Positions 44,344 through 53,961 of a stretch of DNA of 64,000 nucleotides are shown here, piece after piece. Location: positions 124,001 through 188,000 of the forward strand of contig NZ_PYYB01000004.1 in assembly GCF_003044185.1 (NCBI RefSeq). The letters run 5' to 3'. The stretch's first letter is position 1. Every line of letters starts with the position of its first letter. The DNA comes from Paraconexibacter algicola (GTDB taxonomy: Bacteria; Actinomycetota; Thermoleophilia; Solirubrobacterales; Solirubrobacteraceae). The notes beneath the pieces were generated by a model. The model ran no database searches, was not told where the DNA came from, and saw only the letters and a program-made list of their open reading frames with translations. A program made the position numbers and the translations under genes.

Positions 44344-44901
44344 ATGTCGCGTGTCTTCGTCATCACGGGCCCCAGCGGGGTCGGCAAGGGCACGCTCATC
44401 CGCCAGCTGCTCGACCGCGTGCCCGGCCTCGAGCTCAGCGTCTCGGCCACGACGCGCGCGCCCCGCCCCGGCGAGGAGCACGGCGTCGCCTACCACTTCC
44501 TCTCCGACGAGGACTTCGCCCGCCGCGTCGACGAGGGCGACTTCGTCGAGTGGGCCGAGTACTCCGGGCGGCGCTACGGGACCCTGCGCTCGGAGCTGCG
44601 CAAGCGCACCGACGCCGGCGCCCCCGTGCTGCTGGAGATCGAGGTGCAGGGCGCCCGCCAGGTGCTCGACTCGCTGCCCGAGGCCGTGCGGATCTTCATC
44701 GCGCCGCCGTCGGCCGAGGTCCTGCGCACGCGGCTCGTCGGCCGCGGCACCGACGGCGACGCCGAGATCGAACGGCGCCTGCAGGTCGCCGAGGAGGAGC
44801 TCGCCGCCCAGGGCGAGTTCGCCCACGTCGTCGAGAACGACCGGCTCGAGGACGCGATCGACGAGCTCGTGGCGATCGTCCGCACGCACCTCGACGGCTG
44901 A
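44344..44901 (+). CDS. gmk: Guanylate kinase
   Basis: 185 aa. P-loop ITGPSGVGKGTLIRQLL, GMP-binding SVSATTRAPRPGEEHGVAYHF with EDFARRVDEGDFVEWAEYSG, and RYGTLRSEL. It converts GMP to GDP for nucleic acids and, through GTP, for ppGpp made by Rel upstream in the window. Position between mihF and rpoZ is conserved in actinobacteria. Confidence 0.97.
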   Translation: MSRVFVITGPSGVGKGTLIRQLLDRVPGLELSVSATTRAPRPGEEHGVAYHFLSDEDFARRVDEGDFVEWAEYSGRRYGTLRSELRKRTDAGAPVLLEIEVQGARQVLDSLPEAVRIFIAPPSAEVLRTRLVGRGTDGDAEIERRLQVAEEELAAQGEFAHVVENDRLEDAIDELVAIVRTHLDG

Positions 44902-44931
44902 CCGACCGGATCGGCCCCGCCGACCCACCGC

Positions 44932-44937
44932 TACACT
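44932..44937 (+). promoter_or_regulatory. Candidate -10 element for rpoZ
   Basis: TACACT, exactly 6 nt before the ATG at 44944, with no room for a Shine-Dalgarno sequence. One of the clearest leaderless arrangements here. Confidence 0.5.
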
Positions 44938-44943
44938 GGGTCG

Positions 44944-45171
44944 ATGATCAACCCTCGCATCGACACGCTGCTCGAGAACGTCGACTCGAACTACGCGTCC
45001 GTGATCGTCGCCGCCAAGCGTGCGCGGCAGATCAACTCGTACTACCACAACCTCGGCGAGGGGACCTTCGACGAGTTCCCGCCCCCGATGGTGGACTCGA
45101 GCTCGAAGAACTACCTGACGATCGCCCTCGAGGAGGTCGCGGGCGGCAAGGTCAAGTACCAGTACCGCTAG
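44944..45171 (+). CDS. rpoZ: RNA polymerase omega subunit
   Basis: 75 aa. NPRIDTLLENVDSNYASVIV, then AAKRARQINSYYHNLGEG, is the omega signature that wraps the beta' C-terminus. The tail KNYLTIALEEVAGGKVKYQYR is the usual actinobacterial end. It helps assemble RNA polymerase and, in several bacteria, contributes to the ppGpp site. Confidence 0.95.
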   Translation: MINPRIDTLLENVDSNYASVIVAAKRARQINSYYHNLGEGTFDEFPPPMVDSSSKNYLTIALEEVAGGKVKYQYR

Positions 45172-45195
45172 GCCGCACCGGCCGGAGCTCCGGCG

Positions 45196-46455
45196 ATGGC
45201 GCGCGTCCTGATCGGCGTCACCGGCGGCATCGCCGCCTACAAGACGCTGGAGCTCGTCCGGCTCGCCACGAAGGCGGGCCACGCGGTGCGCGTCGTGCAG
45301 ACGCCCACCGCGCAGCAGTTCGTGGGGGCCGTGTCGTTCGCCGGCCTGACCGGCGCGCCGGTCCTCGTCTCGGAGTTCGAGCGCGACCCGGCACGCGGCG
45401 CGTTCCCCGACCAGGCGCCCCCCGGGCACGACCCGCTGAGCCACCTCGAGCTCGTCGCCAACGCCGACGTGCTCGTGATCGCCCCGGCGTCGGCGAACAC
45501 GATCGCCAAGCTCGCCCACGGGCTCGCCGACAACCTCCTCACCTCGGCGGCGCTCGCCGCGACCTGCCCGGTGCTCGTCGCGCCCGCGATGAACAACGCG
45601 ATGTACGAGCACGCCGCCACGCAGGCGAACCTCGCGACGCTGCGCGACCGCGGCGTCGTCGTGATCGACCCGGGCACGGGCGCGCTCGGCTCCAAGGGGG
45701 AGTGGGGCGTCGGTCGGCTCGCCGAGCCCGCCGACCTGCTCGCCCGCATCGAGGCGGTCCTCGCCGGCCGGCCCACCGCCGGGCCGTGGGACGGCCTGCG
45801 CGTCCTCGTCACCGCCGGGGGCACGCGGGAGCCGATCGACTCCGTGCGCTACGTCGGCAACCGCTCCTCGGGCCGGATGGGCTTCGCGCTCGCCGACGCC
45901 GCCGCCGCCCGCGGGGCCGCGGTCACCGTCGTCGCCGCGAACGTCACGCTCCCGCGCAACCCCGCGGTCCGCTACCTCGACGTCGAGACCGCCGCGCAGC
46001 TCGCCGACGCCTGCGCCGGCGCCTTCGCCCAGACCGACGTGCTGCTGATGGCCGCCGCCGTCGCCGACTTCCGGCCCGTCGGCCCGGCCGACCACAAGAT
46101 CAAGAAGACCGGTCGCGGCGAGCTCACGGTCGAGATGGAGGCGACGGTCGACGTCCTCGCGTCCCTCTCCGGCACCCGCCGCGACGGGCAGGTCCTCGTC
46201 GGCTTCGCCGCCGAGCACGGCGACGGCGCGCTCGCCTACGGGCGCGACAAGCTCGAGCGCAAGGGGCTCGACGCGATCGTCGTCAACGACATCTCGCGGC
46301 CGGACATCGGCTTCGACACGCCCGAGAACGAGGTCACGGTCATCACGCGCACGGGGGACCAGCCGATCGCCAAGGCGGACAAGGCCGCGGTCGCCGACGC
46401 GATCCTCGCGGTCGTCGACCGGCTGCGCGACGCCGCCGTGCGGACACCGACGTGA
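45196..46455 (+). CDS. coaBC: Bifunctional phosphopantothenoylcysteine decarboxylase/phosphopantothenate-cysteine ligase
   Basis: 419 aa. The CoaC half (1-190) has IGVTGGIAAYKTLELVRL, ASANTIAKLAHGLADNLLT and the PAMNNAMY motif with FMN-linked residues. The CoaB half has VLVTAGGTREPIDSVRYVGN, SSGRMGFALADAA and DHKIKKTG. It makes 4'-phosphopantetheine for coenzyme A. Last gene of the mihF-gmk-rpoZ-coaBC group; the stop overlaps the MoxR start by 4 bp. Confidence 0.96.
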   Translation: MARVLIGVTGGIAAYKTLELVRLATKAGHAVRVVQTPTAQQFVGAVSFAGLTGAPVLVSEFERDPARGAFPDQAPPGHDPLSHLELVANADVLVIAPASANTIAKLAHGLADNLLTSAALAATCPVLVAPAMNNAMYEHAATQANLATLRDRGVVVIDPGTGALGSKGEWGVGRLAEPADLLARIEAVLAGRPTAGPWDGLRVLVTAGGTREPIDSVRYVGNRSSGRMGFALADAAAARGAAVTVVAANVTLPRNPAVRYLDVETAAQLADACAGAFAQTDVLLMAAAVADFRPVGPADHKIKKTGRGELTVEMEATVDVLASLSGTRRDGQVLVGFAAEHGDGALAYGRDKLERKGLDAIVVNDISRPDIGFDTPENEVTVITRTGDQPIAKADKAAVADAILAVVDRLRDAAVRTPT

Positions 46456-47426
46456 GCGGACTCGACGGCGCCGCACACGCCCCGCTCGACCGCGGCGAGA
46501 TCGACGCCGCCGTCGGCCTCGCCGCCCGCATCCGGGCGACCGTCCGCGACGGGGTCGAGGTCCGCGAGGAGGTGCTCGACGACCTGCTCGTCGCGATCGT
46601 CGCCGAGGGGCACGTCCTCCTGGAGGACCTTCCCGGCGTGGGAAAGACCACGCTGGCCCGCGCGCTCGCGCGCGCGCTCGGGCTCGAGTTCGCGCGCATC
46701 CAGTGCACCGCCGACCTGCTGCCCGCGGACGTCGTCGGCACCAACGTCTTCAACCAGCGCGAGGACCGCTTCGAGTTCCGGCCCGGCCCGATCTTCGCCA
46801 ACGTCGTCATCGTCGACGAGATCAACCGCGCGAGCCCCAAGACGCAGTCGGGCCTGCTGGAGTGCATGCAGGAGCGGCGCGTGACCGTCGACGTGCACAG
46901 CCACGAGCTGGCCCGCCCGTTCGTCGTGCTCGCGACGCAGAACCCGGTCGAGTTCGAGGGCACCTACCCGCTGCCCGAGGCGCAGGTCGACCGCTTCATG
47001 ATGCGCCTGTCGCTCGGCTACCCCGACGCGGACGCCGAGGCCGCGATGCTGCTCGCGCACGAGCTCGGGGACCGCGTCGCCGCGCTCGACGCCGCGGGCG
47101 GGCCCGCCGAGGTCCTGCAGGCCCAGGACCTCGCGCGGCGCGTGCACACCTCCGAGGCGCTGCGTGCCTACGTGGTGGCGCTGCTCACCCGCACCCGCGA
47201 GGACGCCCGCGTGGAGCTCGGCGCGAGCCCCCGCGCGGGCCTGCTGCTGCTGCGCGCGGCGAAGGCCCGGGCCCTGCTGCACGGCCGCGACCACGCGCTG
47301 CCCGACGACGTGCAGGCGCTCGCCGAGGTGGTGCTCGCGCACCGCCTGGTGCTCGCGCCGGAGGCGCACGGCGCCCGCGGCGGCGAGGTCGTGCGCGACG
47401 CCCTCGCGAAGACCACGGCGCTCTGA
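46452..47426 (+). CDS. MoxR-family AAA+ ATPase
   Basis: 324 aa from GTG 46452. Walker A LLEDLPGVGKTTLARALA, Walker B VVIVDEINRASPKTQSGLLECM, sensor 1 VLATQNPVEFEGTYPLPEAQ and the arginine-finger segment VDRFMMRL. The C-terminal lid has ASPRAGLLLLRAAKARAL. MoxR ATPases act as chaperones that mature or regulate partner proteins, here likely the DUF58 and transglutaminase proteins encoded next. Coupled to coaBC by a GTGA overlap. Confidence 0.92.
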   Translation: MSGLDGAAHAPLDRGEIDAAVGLAARIRATVRDGVEVREEVLDDLLVAIVAEGHVLLEDLPGVGKTTLARALARALGLEFARIQCTADLLPADVVGTNVFNQREDRFEFRPGPIFANVVIVDEINRASPKTQSGLLECMQERRVTVDVHSHELARPFVVLATQNPVEFEGTYPLPEAQVDRFMMRLSLGYPDADAEAAMLLAHELGDRVAALDAAGGPAEVLQAQDLARRVHTSEALRAYVVALLTRTREDARVELGASPRAGLLLLRAAKARALLHGRDHALPDDVQALAEVVLAHRLVLAPEAHGARGGEVVRDALAKTTAL

Positions 47427-47436
47427 GGTCCGGGCG

Positions 47437-48567
47437 ATGCGCCGTGGCGACCGCGACCACGGAGGCAGCCGGCCCGCGGCGGGCACGCTGCTGCTCGCGC
47501 TCGCCCTGCTCGCCGCGGCCGCGGCGTTCGACGCCGAGCCGCTCTACGTGCCGGGCGTCGCGTTCGGGCTGCTCGCGGTCCTCTGCCTGCTGTGGGTGCG
47601 GCTCGCCGCCGCGGGCCTGCGGGTACGGCGCACCGTCTCCGGCGGCCGCGTCCAGGAGGACGACCCCCTGCCCGTCACGGTCACCGTCGTCGGTGGGGTG
47701 CTGCGGCTGCCGACCGGCGAGATCCGCGACCCGCTCCTGCGACGCGCGCGGCCGCTGCAGCTCGGGCGCGACCGCCAGGTCGTGCAGGCGACGGCGCGAC
47801 TGCCGCGGCGCGGACGGCGGCTCGTCGCGCCGCCCAGCGTGCTGGTGCGCGACCCGTTCGGCCTCGCCGCCCGCACGGTCGGCGGCGGCGAGCCGACCGA
47901 GGTCCTCGTGCTGCCGCGCGTCGATCCGGTCGTGGTGACCGCGGCGGGCGCGGACGGCACCGGGCTGGGCCTGCGCCGCCGTCGGCGCCCCACGAGCGCC
48001 GAGGTCGAGGTCGACGGGGTCGGTCCGCTGCGCCCGGGCACGCCCGCCTCGCGGATCCACTGGCCGTCGATCGCCCGCCGCGCCGAGCCGCAGGAGCGTC
48101 GCCTCCACGCCGACGGCGGGCGCCTGCCGGTCGTCGTGCTGGACCCCTCGCCCGACCCGGGCGATCCGCAGGGCGCCGCCGACGACCTCGACGCGGCGGT
48201 GCGCGCGGTCGCCTCGCTGGCGGTGCACCTCGCGCGGCGCGGCGGCTGCGAGGTCCTGCTGCCCGGCGATCGCCGGCCCACCGAGCTCGACGCGACCCTC
48301 GGCGGCTGGGCCCGGCTGCACGTCCGCCTCGCGCTGGTGGAGGCCGGGCCCGCGCCCGCGACCGCCCAGCTGCGCGGCCGCACCGGCCCGATCGTCCACG
48401 TCTCCGCCCGGCGGGTGCAGCGCCCACCGCGCGCGCTGGCCCAGCACGGGGCGGGCCAGGTGCTCGTCGTCCCGGGCTCGATCGCCGGCCGCCGGGCCGC
48501 GTTCGCCGTCGCGGGCTGCGCGGGCTACGAGCTCGCCGACCGCCTCGACGCCGCGAGGTCGGCGTGA
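47437..48567 (+). CDS. DUF58-domain membrane protein
   Basis: 376 aa. Two N-terminal membrane segments (GTLLLALALLAAAAAF and VPGVAFGLLAVLCLLWVRLA) are followed by a beta-rich region (VRRTVSGGRVQEDDPLPVTV, LPRRGRRLVAPPSVLVRDPFG) and the DUF58 core around RPGTPASRIHWPSIARRAE with a vWA-like end. The triad MoxR-DUF58-transglutaminase is widespread, and its exact job is not settled. Stop overlaps the next start by 4 bp. Confidence 0.85.
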   Translation: MRRGDRDHGGSRPAAGTLLLALALLAAAAAFDAEPLYVPGVAFGLLAVLCLLWVRLAAAGLRVRRTVSGGRVQEDDPLPVTVTVVGGVLRLPTGEIRDPLLRRARPLQLGRDRQVVQATARLPRRGRRLVAPPSVLVRDPFGLAARTVGGGEPTEVLVLPRVDPVVVTAAGADGTGLGLRRRRRPTSAEVEVDGVGPLRPGTPASRIHWPSIARRAEPQERRLHADGGRLPVVVLDPSPDPGDPQGAADDLDAAVRAVASLAVHLARRGGCEVLLPGDRRPTELDATLGGWARLHVRLALVEAGPAPATAQLRGRTGPIVHVSARRVQRPPRALAQHGAGQVLVVPGSIAGRRAAFAVAGCAGYELADRLDAARSA

Positions 48568-50861
48568 GCACCCTGGCACCCGCGCCGCGCCGCGAGCGTC
48601 CTGCCCGCCGGCCGCCACGCACGGCGCCAGCACCCGCGCCCGTCGCGGCACCGGCGCGCGGCGGCCTGCGGCTCGCCGCCTGGACGCTGCTCGCGCTGCT
48701 GGCCGCGCACGCGTGGGCCGACCAGGTCGCCCCGGCCTCGCGCGCTGCCGCGACCGCGAGCGTGCTGCTGGGCAGCGCGATCGGCGCGCTCCTGCTGCTC
48801 GCCCCGCGCGTCACGTCGCGCCGGCGGCGGCTGCTGCTCGTCGACGGCCTCGCGGTGGGCGCGCTCGTGCTCGCCCTGGCGACCTGCGGCGTTCCGCTGC
48901 GCCTCCTGCTGCCGGACGCCTGGGGCGAGCTGGCGGCCGGCATCGGCCAGGGGCTCGGCGCGCTGCCCGGCGTCCGCGTCCCGTACCGGGGGCTCGACGA
49001 GTGGACCCGCGCGACGATCGTCCTCGGCGGCACGCTGCTGGTGCTCGTGTCCGCCTGGGTCGCGTTCGTCCCCCGCGGCGCGGCGACCGGCCGCCCGCTG
49101 GTCGCCGCCGGCCTGCTCGCGACGCTGTACGCGGTCCCGGTCGTCGAACGCGCACCCGACCACCCGTTCCTGCAGGGCACCGCGGTCACCGTGCTGCTCG
49201 CCGTCCTGCTGTGGGGGGACCGGCTGCCGCGCGGCCAGGCGCGTCCGGCGGCCATCCTGCTGGCGGTGGCGGCCGTCGCGGCCGCGGTGCTCGCCCCGCG
49301 CCTGGACGGTGACCGGCCGCTGTTCGACTACGAGTCGTTCGTCGCCGACAGCCTCCAGGGCCGCAACACGAGCACGTTCTCCTGGCAGCACCGCTACGGC
49401 CCGCTGAACTGGACGCGGACCGGCCGCGAGGTCCTGCGGATCCGCGCCCGGCAGGGCACCTACTGGAAGGCCGCCGTCCTGCCCGAGTTCGACGGTCGCG
49501 CCTGGCGGACGACCGACGCGGTCGACATCCGCACGCCGGACACCGAGATCGCCGAGGACCCCGGCTACCGCCAGCAGCTGACCGTCGTCGTCGCCGGGCT
49601 GCGCTCCCCGGAGTACGTGACCGCCGGCTCGACCCGCAGCATCGCCGCGTCGCCACGGCTCGCGATCGAGAGCGGCTTCGGCATCTTCCGGACGGGGTCG
49701 CGCCCGCTGCGTCGCGGCGACGCCTACCGCGCCGAGGTGTACGTGCCGCAGCCGTCCCCGGAGACGATGCGCGACGCCGGCAGCAGCTACCCGCTGTTCA
49801 CCCGCCGGTTCCTGTCGATGGGCCTCCCGGACAGCGAGCGGTCGGTGCTGCTGTTCCCGCGCTGGGGCGAGAGCCAGTCGATCTTCCGCTACGCCCTCGG
49901 CGCCCCGCCGCGCTCGGACGGGGAGGAGCAGCTGCTGGCCTCGCCCTACCGGCGCACCTACCGCCTGGCGCAGCGGCTGCGCGCGGCGTCGGCGACCCCG
50001 TACGACTTCATCCGCAACGTCCGCGCACGGGTCATGCGCGACGCGACCTACACCGAGACGCCGCGCGTCGACCCGCGCGCGCCGCTGGACGGCTTCCTCT
50101 TCGACCGCCGCGAGGGCTACTGCCAGCAGTTCTCCGGCGCGATGGCGCTGCTGCTGCGGATGGGCGGGGTGCCCGCCCGCGTCGCCTCCGGCTTCACCGC
50201 CGGCACCTACGACGACGCCCGCAAGGAGTGGGTCGTGCGGGACCTCGACGCCCACTCGTGGGTCGAGGCGTACGTGCCCGGCCAGGGCTGGGTCGCGTTC
50301 GACCCGACGCCCGCCGCCGCGCCGCCGCGCTCGCAGCTGCGCGACGACGAGCCCGCGACCACGCCGGACGAGCCCGCCGAGGAGCAGGACGCCGACGAGG
50401 GCCCCGCCGGGGCGCCGGCCGACGCGCGTCTGGGCGGCGGTCCGGGCGCACCCGCGGCGAGCCCCGGGGACGAGTCGCTGTCGCTCGGCCCGCCGCTGCT
50501 GGTCGTCCTCGCCGCCGGGGCGCTCGTCGCGTTCGTCGTGCGCCGCCGCGTCGGCGTCCGGGCCGACGACCCGCCGGAGCTCGCCGAGCTGCTGCAGGCG
50601 CTGCGCCTGACCGGTCGACCGCCCGCGACGGGCACGACGCTGCGCCAGCTCGAGGAGCGGTTCCGGCACGCCCCGCAGGCCGCCGACTACCTGCGCGCGG
50701 TCCGCGCGCAGCGGTACGCGCCGTCCGCGACGGGTCCCGGCCGGGCCCAGCGCGCCGCCCTGCGCACGGCGCTGGCCGACGGCCTGGGGGCGGGGGGACG
50801 CCTGCGCGCCTGGTGGGCGCTGCCGCCGCGACCCGTGGGCCGGCGCGGCCGACGGGCGTAG
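48564..50861 (+). CDS. Membrane transglutaminase-like protein (TgpA type)
   Basis: 765 aa from GTG 48564. About six membrane spans lie between residues 35 and 250. An extracellular part of about 350 residues follows and contains the transglutaminase core, with nucleophile Cys in RREGYCQQFSGAMALLLRMGGVPARVA, His in LDAHSWVEAYVPGQG and Asp in AFDPTP. After a Pro/Glu/Asp-rich stretch comes one more span (LLVVLAAGALVAFVV) and a DUF4129-like cytoplasmic tail. It probably modifies or cleaves envelope proteins. Works with the MoxR and DUF58 neighbours. Confidence 0.88.
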   Translation: MSTLAPAPRRERPARRPPRTAPAPAPVAAPARGGLRLAAWTLLALLAAHAWADQVAPASRAAATASVLLGSAIGALLLLAPRVTSRRRRLLLVDGLAVGALVLALATCGVPLRLLLPDAWGELAAGIGQGLGALPGVRVPYRGLDEWTRATIVLGGTLLVLVSAWVAFVPRGAATGRPLVAAGLLATLYAVPVVERAPDHPFLQGTAVTVLLAVLLWGDRLPRGQARPAAILLAVAAVAAAVLAPRLDGDRPLFDYESFVADSLQGRNTSTFSWQHRYGPLNWTRTGREVLRIRARQGTYWKAAVLPEFDGRAWRTTDAVDIRTPDTEIAEDPGYRQQLTVVVAGLRSPEYVTAGSTRSIAASPRLAIESGFGIFRTGSRPLRRGDAYRAEVYVPQPSPETMRDAGSSYPLFTRRFLSMGLPDSERSVLLFPRWGESQSIFRYALGAPPRSDGEEQLLASPYRRTYRLAQRLRAASATPYDFIRNVRARVMRDATYTETPRVDPRAPLDGFLFDRREGYCQQFSGAMALLLRMGGVPARVASGFTAGTYDDARKEWVVRDLDAHSWVEAYVPGQGWVAFDPTPAAAPPRSQLRDDEPATTPDEPAEEQDADEGPAGAPADARLGGGPGAPAASPGDESLSLGPPLLVVLAAGALVAFVVRRRVGVRADDPPELAELLQALRLTGRPPATGTTLRQLEERFRHAPQAADYLRAVRAQRYAPSATGPGRAQRAALRTALADGLGAGGRLRAWWALPPRPVGRRGRRA

Positions 50862-50876
50862 ACTTCGCGGGGCGGC

Positions 50877-51284
50877 ATGGACGACGTCTACACCCTCTTC
50901 CGCAACGGCTCGCGGCTCCTCGACGAGGGGGACTTCCACGCGGCGACCGTGCCGCTGATGCGGGCCCGTGACCTCTCCCCGGGGGAGGACTCGATCCACG
51001 AGGCGCTCGGCCGCGCACTGTTCGGGGCGCACCGCTACCGCGAGGCCGCCGCCGAGTTCGCGGCGGTCGCGGCGCACGCGCCGACCAACGACTACGCGCT
51101 GTTCTGCCTCGGTCGGGCGCTGCAGCTGTGCGGCCGCCACGCGGAGGCGCGACGGCCGCTGGCGCTCGCCGCCCAGCTGCGCCCGGAGCGCGCGGACTAC
51201 CGCCGCTATCGCGACGCCGCCCGCCGTCACGCCGGGGACGACGCCCCGCCGTCCGCGGAGCCCGGCGCCGGCCCGGCGGCGTAG
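50877..51284 (+). CDS. Tetratricopeptide-repeat protein
   Basis: 135 aa. Three TPR-like helix pairs: LFRNGSRLLDEGDFHAATVP, EALGRALFGAHRYREAAAEF and FCLGRALQLCGRHAEARRPL. TPRs form protein-binding scaffolds, and the partner is unknown. TAGACT (50859-50864) lies 12 nt before the ATG. The last 58 bp overlap the end of the convergent gene; this part (PPSAEPGAGPAA) is low-complexity, so the true 3' usage is uncertain. Confidence 0.75.
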   Translation: MDDVYTLFRNGSRLLDEGDFHAATVPLMRARDLSPGEDSIHEALGRALFGAHRYREAAAEFAAVAAHAPTNDYALFCLGRALQLCGRHAEARRPLALAAQLRPERADYRRYRDAARRHAGDDAPPSAEPGAGPAA

Positions 51285-51637
51285 CGGGCCCAGGCGGCCT
51301 CCTCGACGAGCAGCCCGAGCAGCCGGTCGATCTCCGCCTCCTGGACGGCGACGGCGGGCAGGTCCCCGTGGATCCAGACGGCGCCCTCGCCGGTGTGGGC
51401 GAAGCGGACCAGGGAGCCGAGCCGGTTGCGGTGCAGCAGCGCCGACGGGTCGACGCGGCCGGGGCCGACGACCTCCGCCTGGGCGCGCAGCAGCCCGCCG
51501 CGCAGCGCGACGCCGACGTGCAGCGGCCAGCCGGCGCAGTCGACCGCCAGGCCCCACTCGCCGGGGGCGACGCGCCGCAACGGCACGCCCAGGTCGGTGA
51601 GCGTCTCGTGCACGATCGCGGTCAGCGTGGAGTCCAT
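51227..51637 (-). CDS. YbjN-like/type III chaperone-fold protein
   Basis: 136 aa from ATG 51637. The alternating pattern ETLTDLGVPLRRVAPGEWGL, VDCAGWPLHVGVALRGGLLR, LHRNRLGSLVRFAHTGEGAV and EAEIDRLLGLLVEEAAWARY suggests the alpha/beta YbjN/secretion-chaperone fold often seen as small stand-alone proteins in this lineage. Function unknown. The extended minus frame upstream crosses the rimP leader terminator and is rejected. The 3' part overlaps the TPR gene by 58 bp. Confidence 0.6.
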   Translation of the reverse strand: MDSTLTAIVHETLTDLGVPLRRVAPGEWGLAVDCAGWPLHVGVALRGGLLRAQAEVVGPGRVDPSALLHRNRLGSLVRFAHTGEGAVWIHGDLPAVAVQEAEIDRLLGLLVEEAAWARYAAGPAPGSADGGASSPA

Positions 51638-51642
51638 GCTGG

Positions 51643-51648
51643 TAGAGT
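51643..51648 (+). promoter_or_regulatory. Candidate -10 element of the rimP-nusA operon
   Basis: TAGAGT lies just downstream of the divergent start at 51637 and would begin a leader of about 85 nt ahead of rimP. No clear -35. Confidence 0.35.
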
Positions 51649-51694
51649 CGCAGCACAGCTTTCCGTGCCGGCCCGGTGCCGGCGGCAGTTTCGG

Positions 51695-51720
51695 AACGTG
51701 GGCGCTCGCCCACGTTTTTT
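51695..51720 (+). terminator. Intrinsic terminator/attenuator in the rimP-nusA leader
   Basis: AACGTGGGC (51695-51703), tetraloop GCTC, exact complement (51708-51716), then T to 51720. It lies 23 bp before the rimP GTG and in front of its own operon, so it is an attenuator rather than an end-of-operon signal. A GCCGG/CCGGC hairpin (51667-51683) precedes it. Confidence 0.8.
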
Positions 51721-51742
51721 GTTTCCCAGGGAGGATCAGCCG

Positions 51743-52162
51743 GTGACCAAGGACATCCAGACGCAGGTGGAGACGACGCTCGCGTCGGCGATGCCCGACG
51801 TCGAGGTCCTGCTCGCCGAGGTCGTCGCCGGGGGGACGCTGCGGCTGTTCGTCGACCATCCCGACGGTGTGAGCCTCGCGCTCTGCGAGCAGGTCACCCG
51901 CGCCCTGGAGGACCTCCGCGAGCAGTACGCGCTGGAGGTGTCCTCGCCGGGCCGGGACCGGCCGCTGGTCAAGCCCGACCACTTCCGCCGCTTCCTCGGC
52001 CGCCGCGCCCGCGTGCGGACCCGTGAGGCGCGGGACGGCCACAAGAGCTTCACCGGCGAGCTGGTCGGCGCCGACGACCGAGAGGTCACGATCGCGGCCG
52101 AGACCGGCGTCGTCGCGATCCCGTACACCGAGATCCACCGATCGAACCTCGTGGAGGAGTAG
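51743..52162 (+). CDS. rimP: Ribosome maturation factor RimP
   Basis: 139 aa from GTG 51743 (AGGGAGGAT 6 nt before). The N-terminal domain has TLRLFVDHPDGVSLALCEQVTRALEDL and the hallmark LEVSSPGRDRPL; the C-terminal SH3-like domain has GRRARVRTREARDGHKSF and VAIPYTEIHRSNLV. It helps assemble the 30S subunit. First gene of the operon rimP-nusA-ylxR-infB-rbfA, and downstream of the leader terminator. Confidence 0.95.
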   Translation: MTKDIQTQVETTLASAMPDVEVLLAEVVAGGTLRLFVDHPDGVSLALCEQVTRALEDLREQYALEVSSPGRDRPLVKPDHFRRFLGRRARVRTREARDGHKSFTGELVGADDREVTIAAETGVVAIPYTEIHRSNLVEE

Positions 52163-52165
52163 CGA

Positions 52166-53722
<1,557 letters not shown>

Positions 53723-53733
53723 CCCGGAGCCCG

Positions 53734-53961
53734 ATCCGCACCTGCGTCGGCTGCCGGTCGACGCACCCACAGAACCAGCTCGTGCGCCTCGCGGCGCACG
53801 AGGGCCACGTCGTCCCCGATCCGGCCCGGGCCCTGCCCGGCCGGGGGGCGTACGTCTGCGGAGCGGCCTGCCTCGAGCAGGCCGTCAAGCGCCGCGCGTT
53901 GCCGCGCGCGTTCCGTCAGAAGGTGGCTATTCCCGTAGACCTCGTAGAATCGATTGGCTGA
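53734..53961 (+). CDS. ylxR: YlxR-family RNA-binding protein (non-canonical start)
   Basis: 75 aa if read from the ATC at 53734. The hallmark IRTCVGCRSTHPQNQLVRL, then GRGAYVCGAACLEQAVKR, is YlxR (DUF448), always found between nusA and infB. But this frame has no ATG, GTG or TTG between the nusA end and the conserved CVGC; it is open with none far into nusA. GGAG at 53726-53729 lies 4 nt before the ATC. So ATC (or a more distant rare codon), or a sequencing error, must explain the start. The stop overlaps the infB ATG. In other species YlxR affects rnpB or nucleoid-linked control. Confidence 0.75.
   Translation: MRTCVGCRSTHPQNQLVRLAAHEGHVVPDPARALPGRGAYVCGAACLEQAVKRRALPRAFRQKVAIPVDLVESIG
53945..53950 (+). 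promoter_or_regulatory. Candidate internal -10 element for infB
   Basis: TAGAAT, 10 nt before the infB ATG, inside ylxR. It could give extra infB transcription independent of the leader terminator. Confidence 0.3.
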
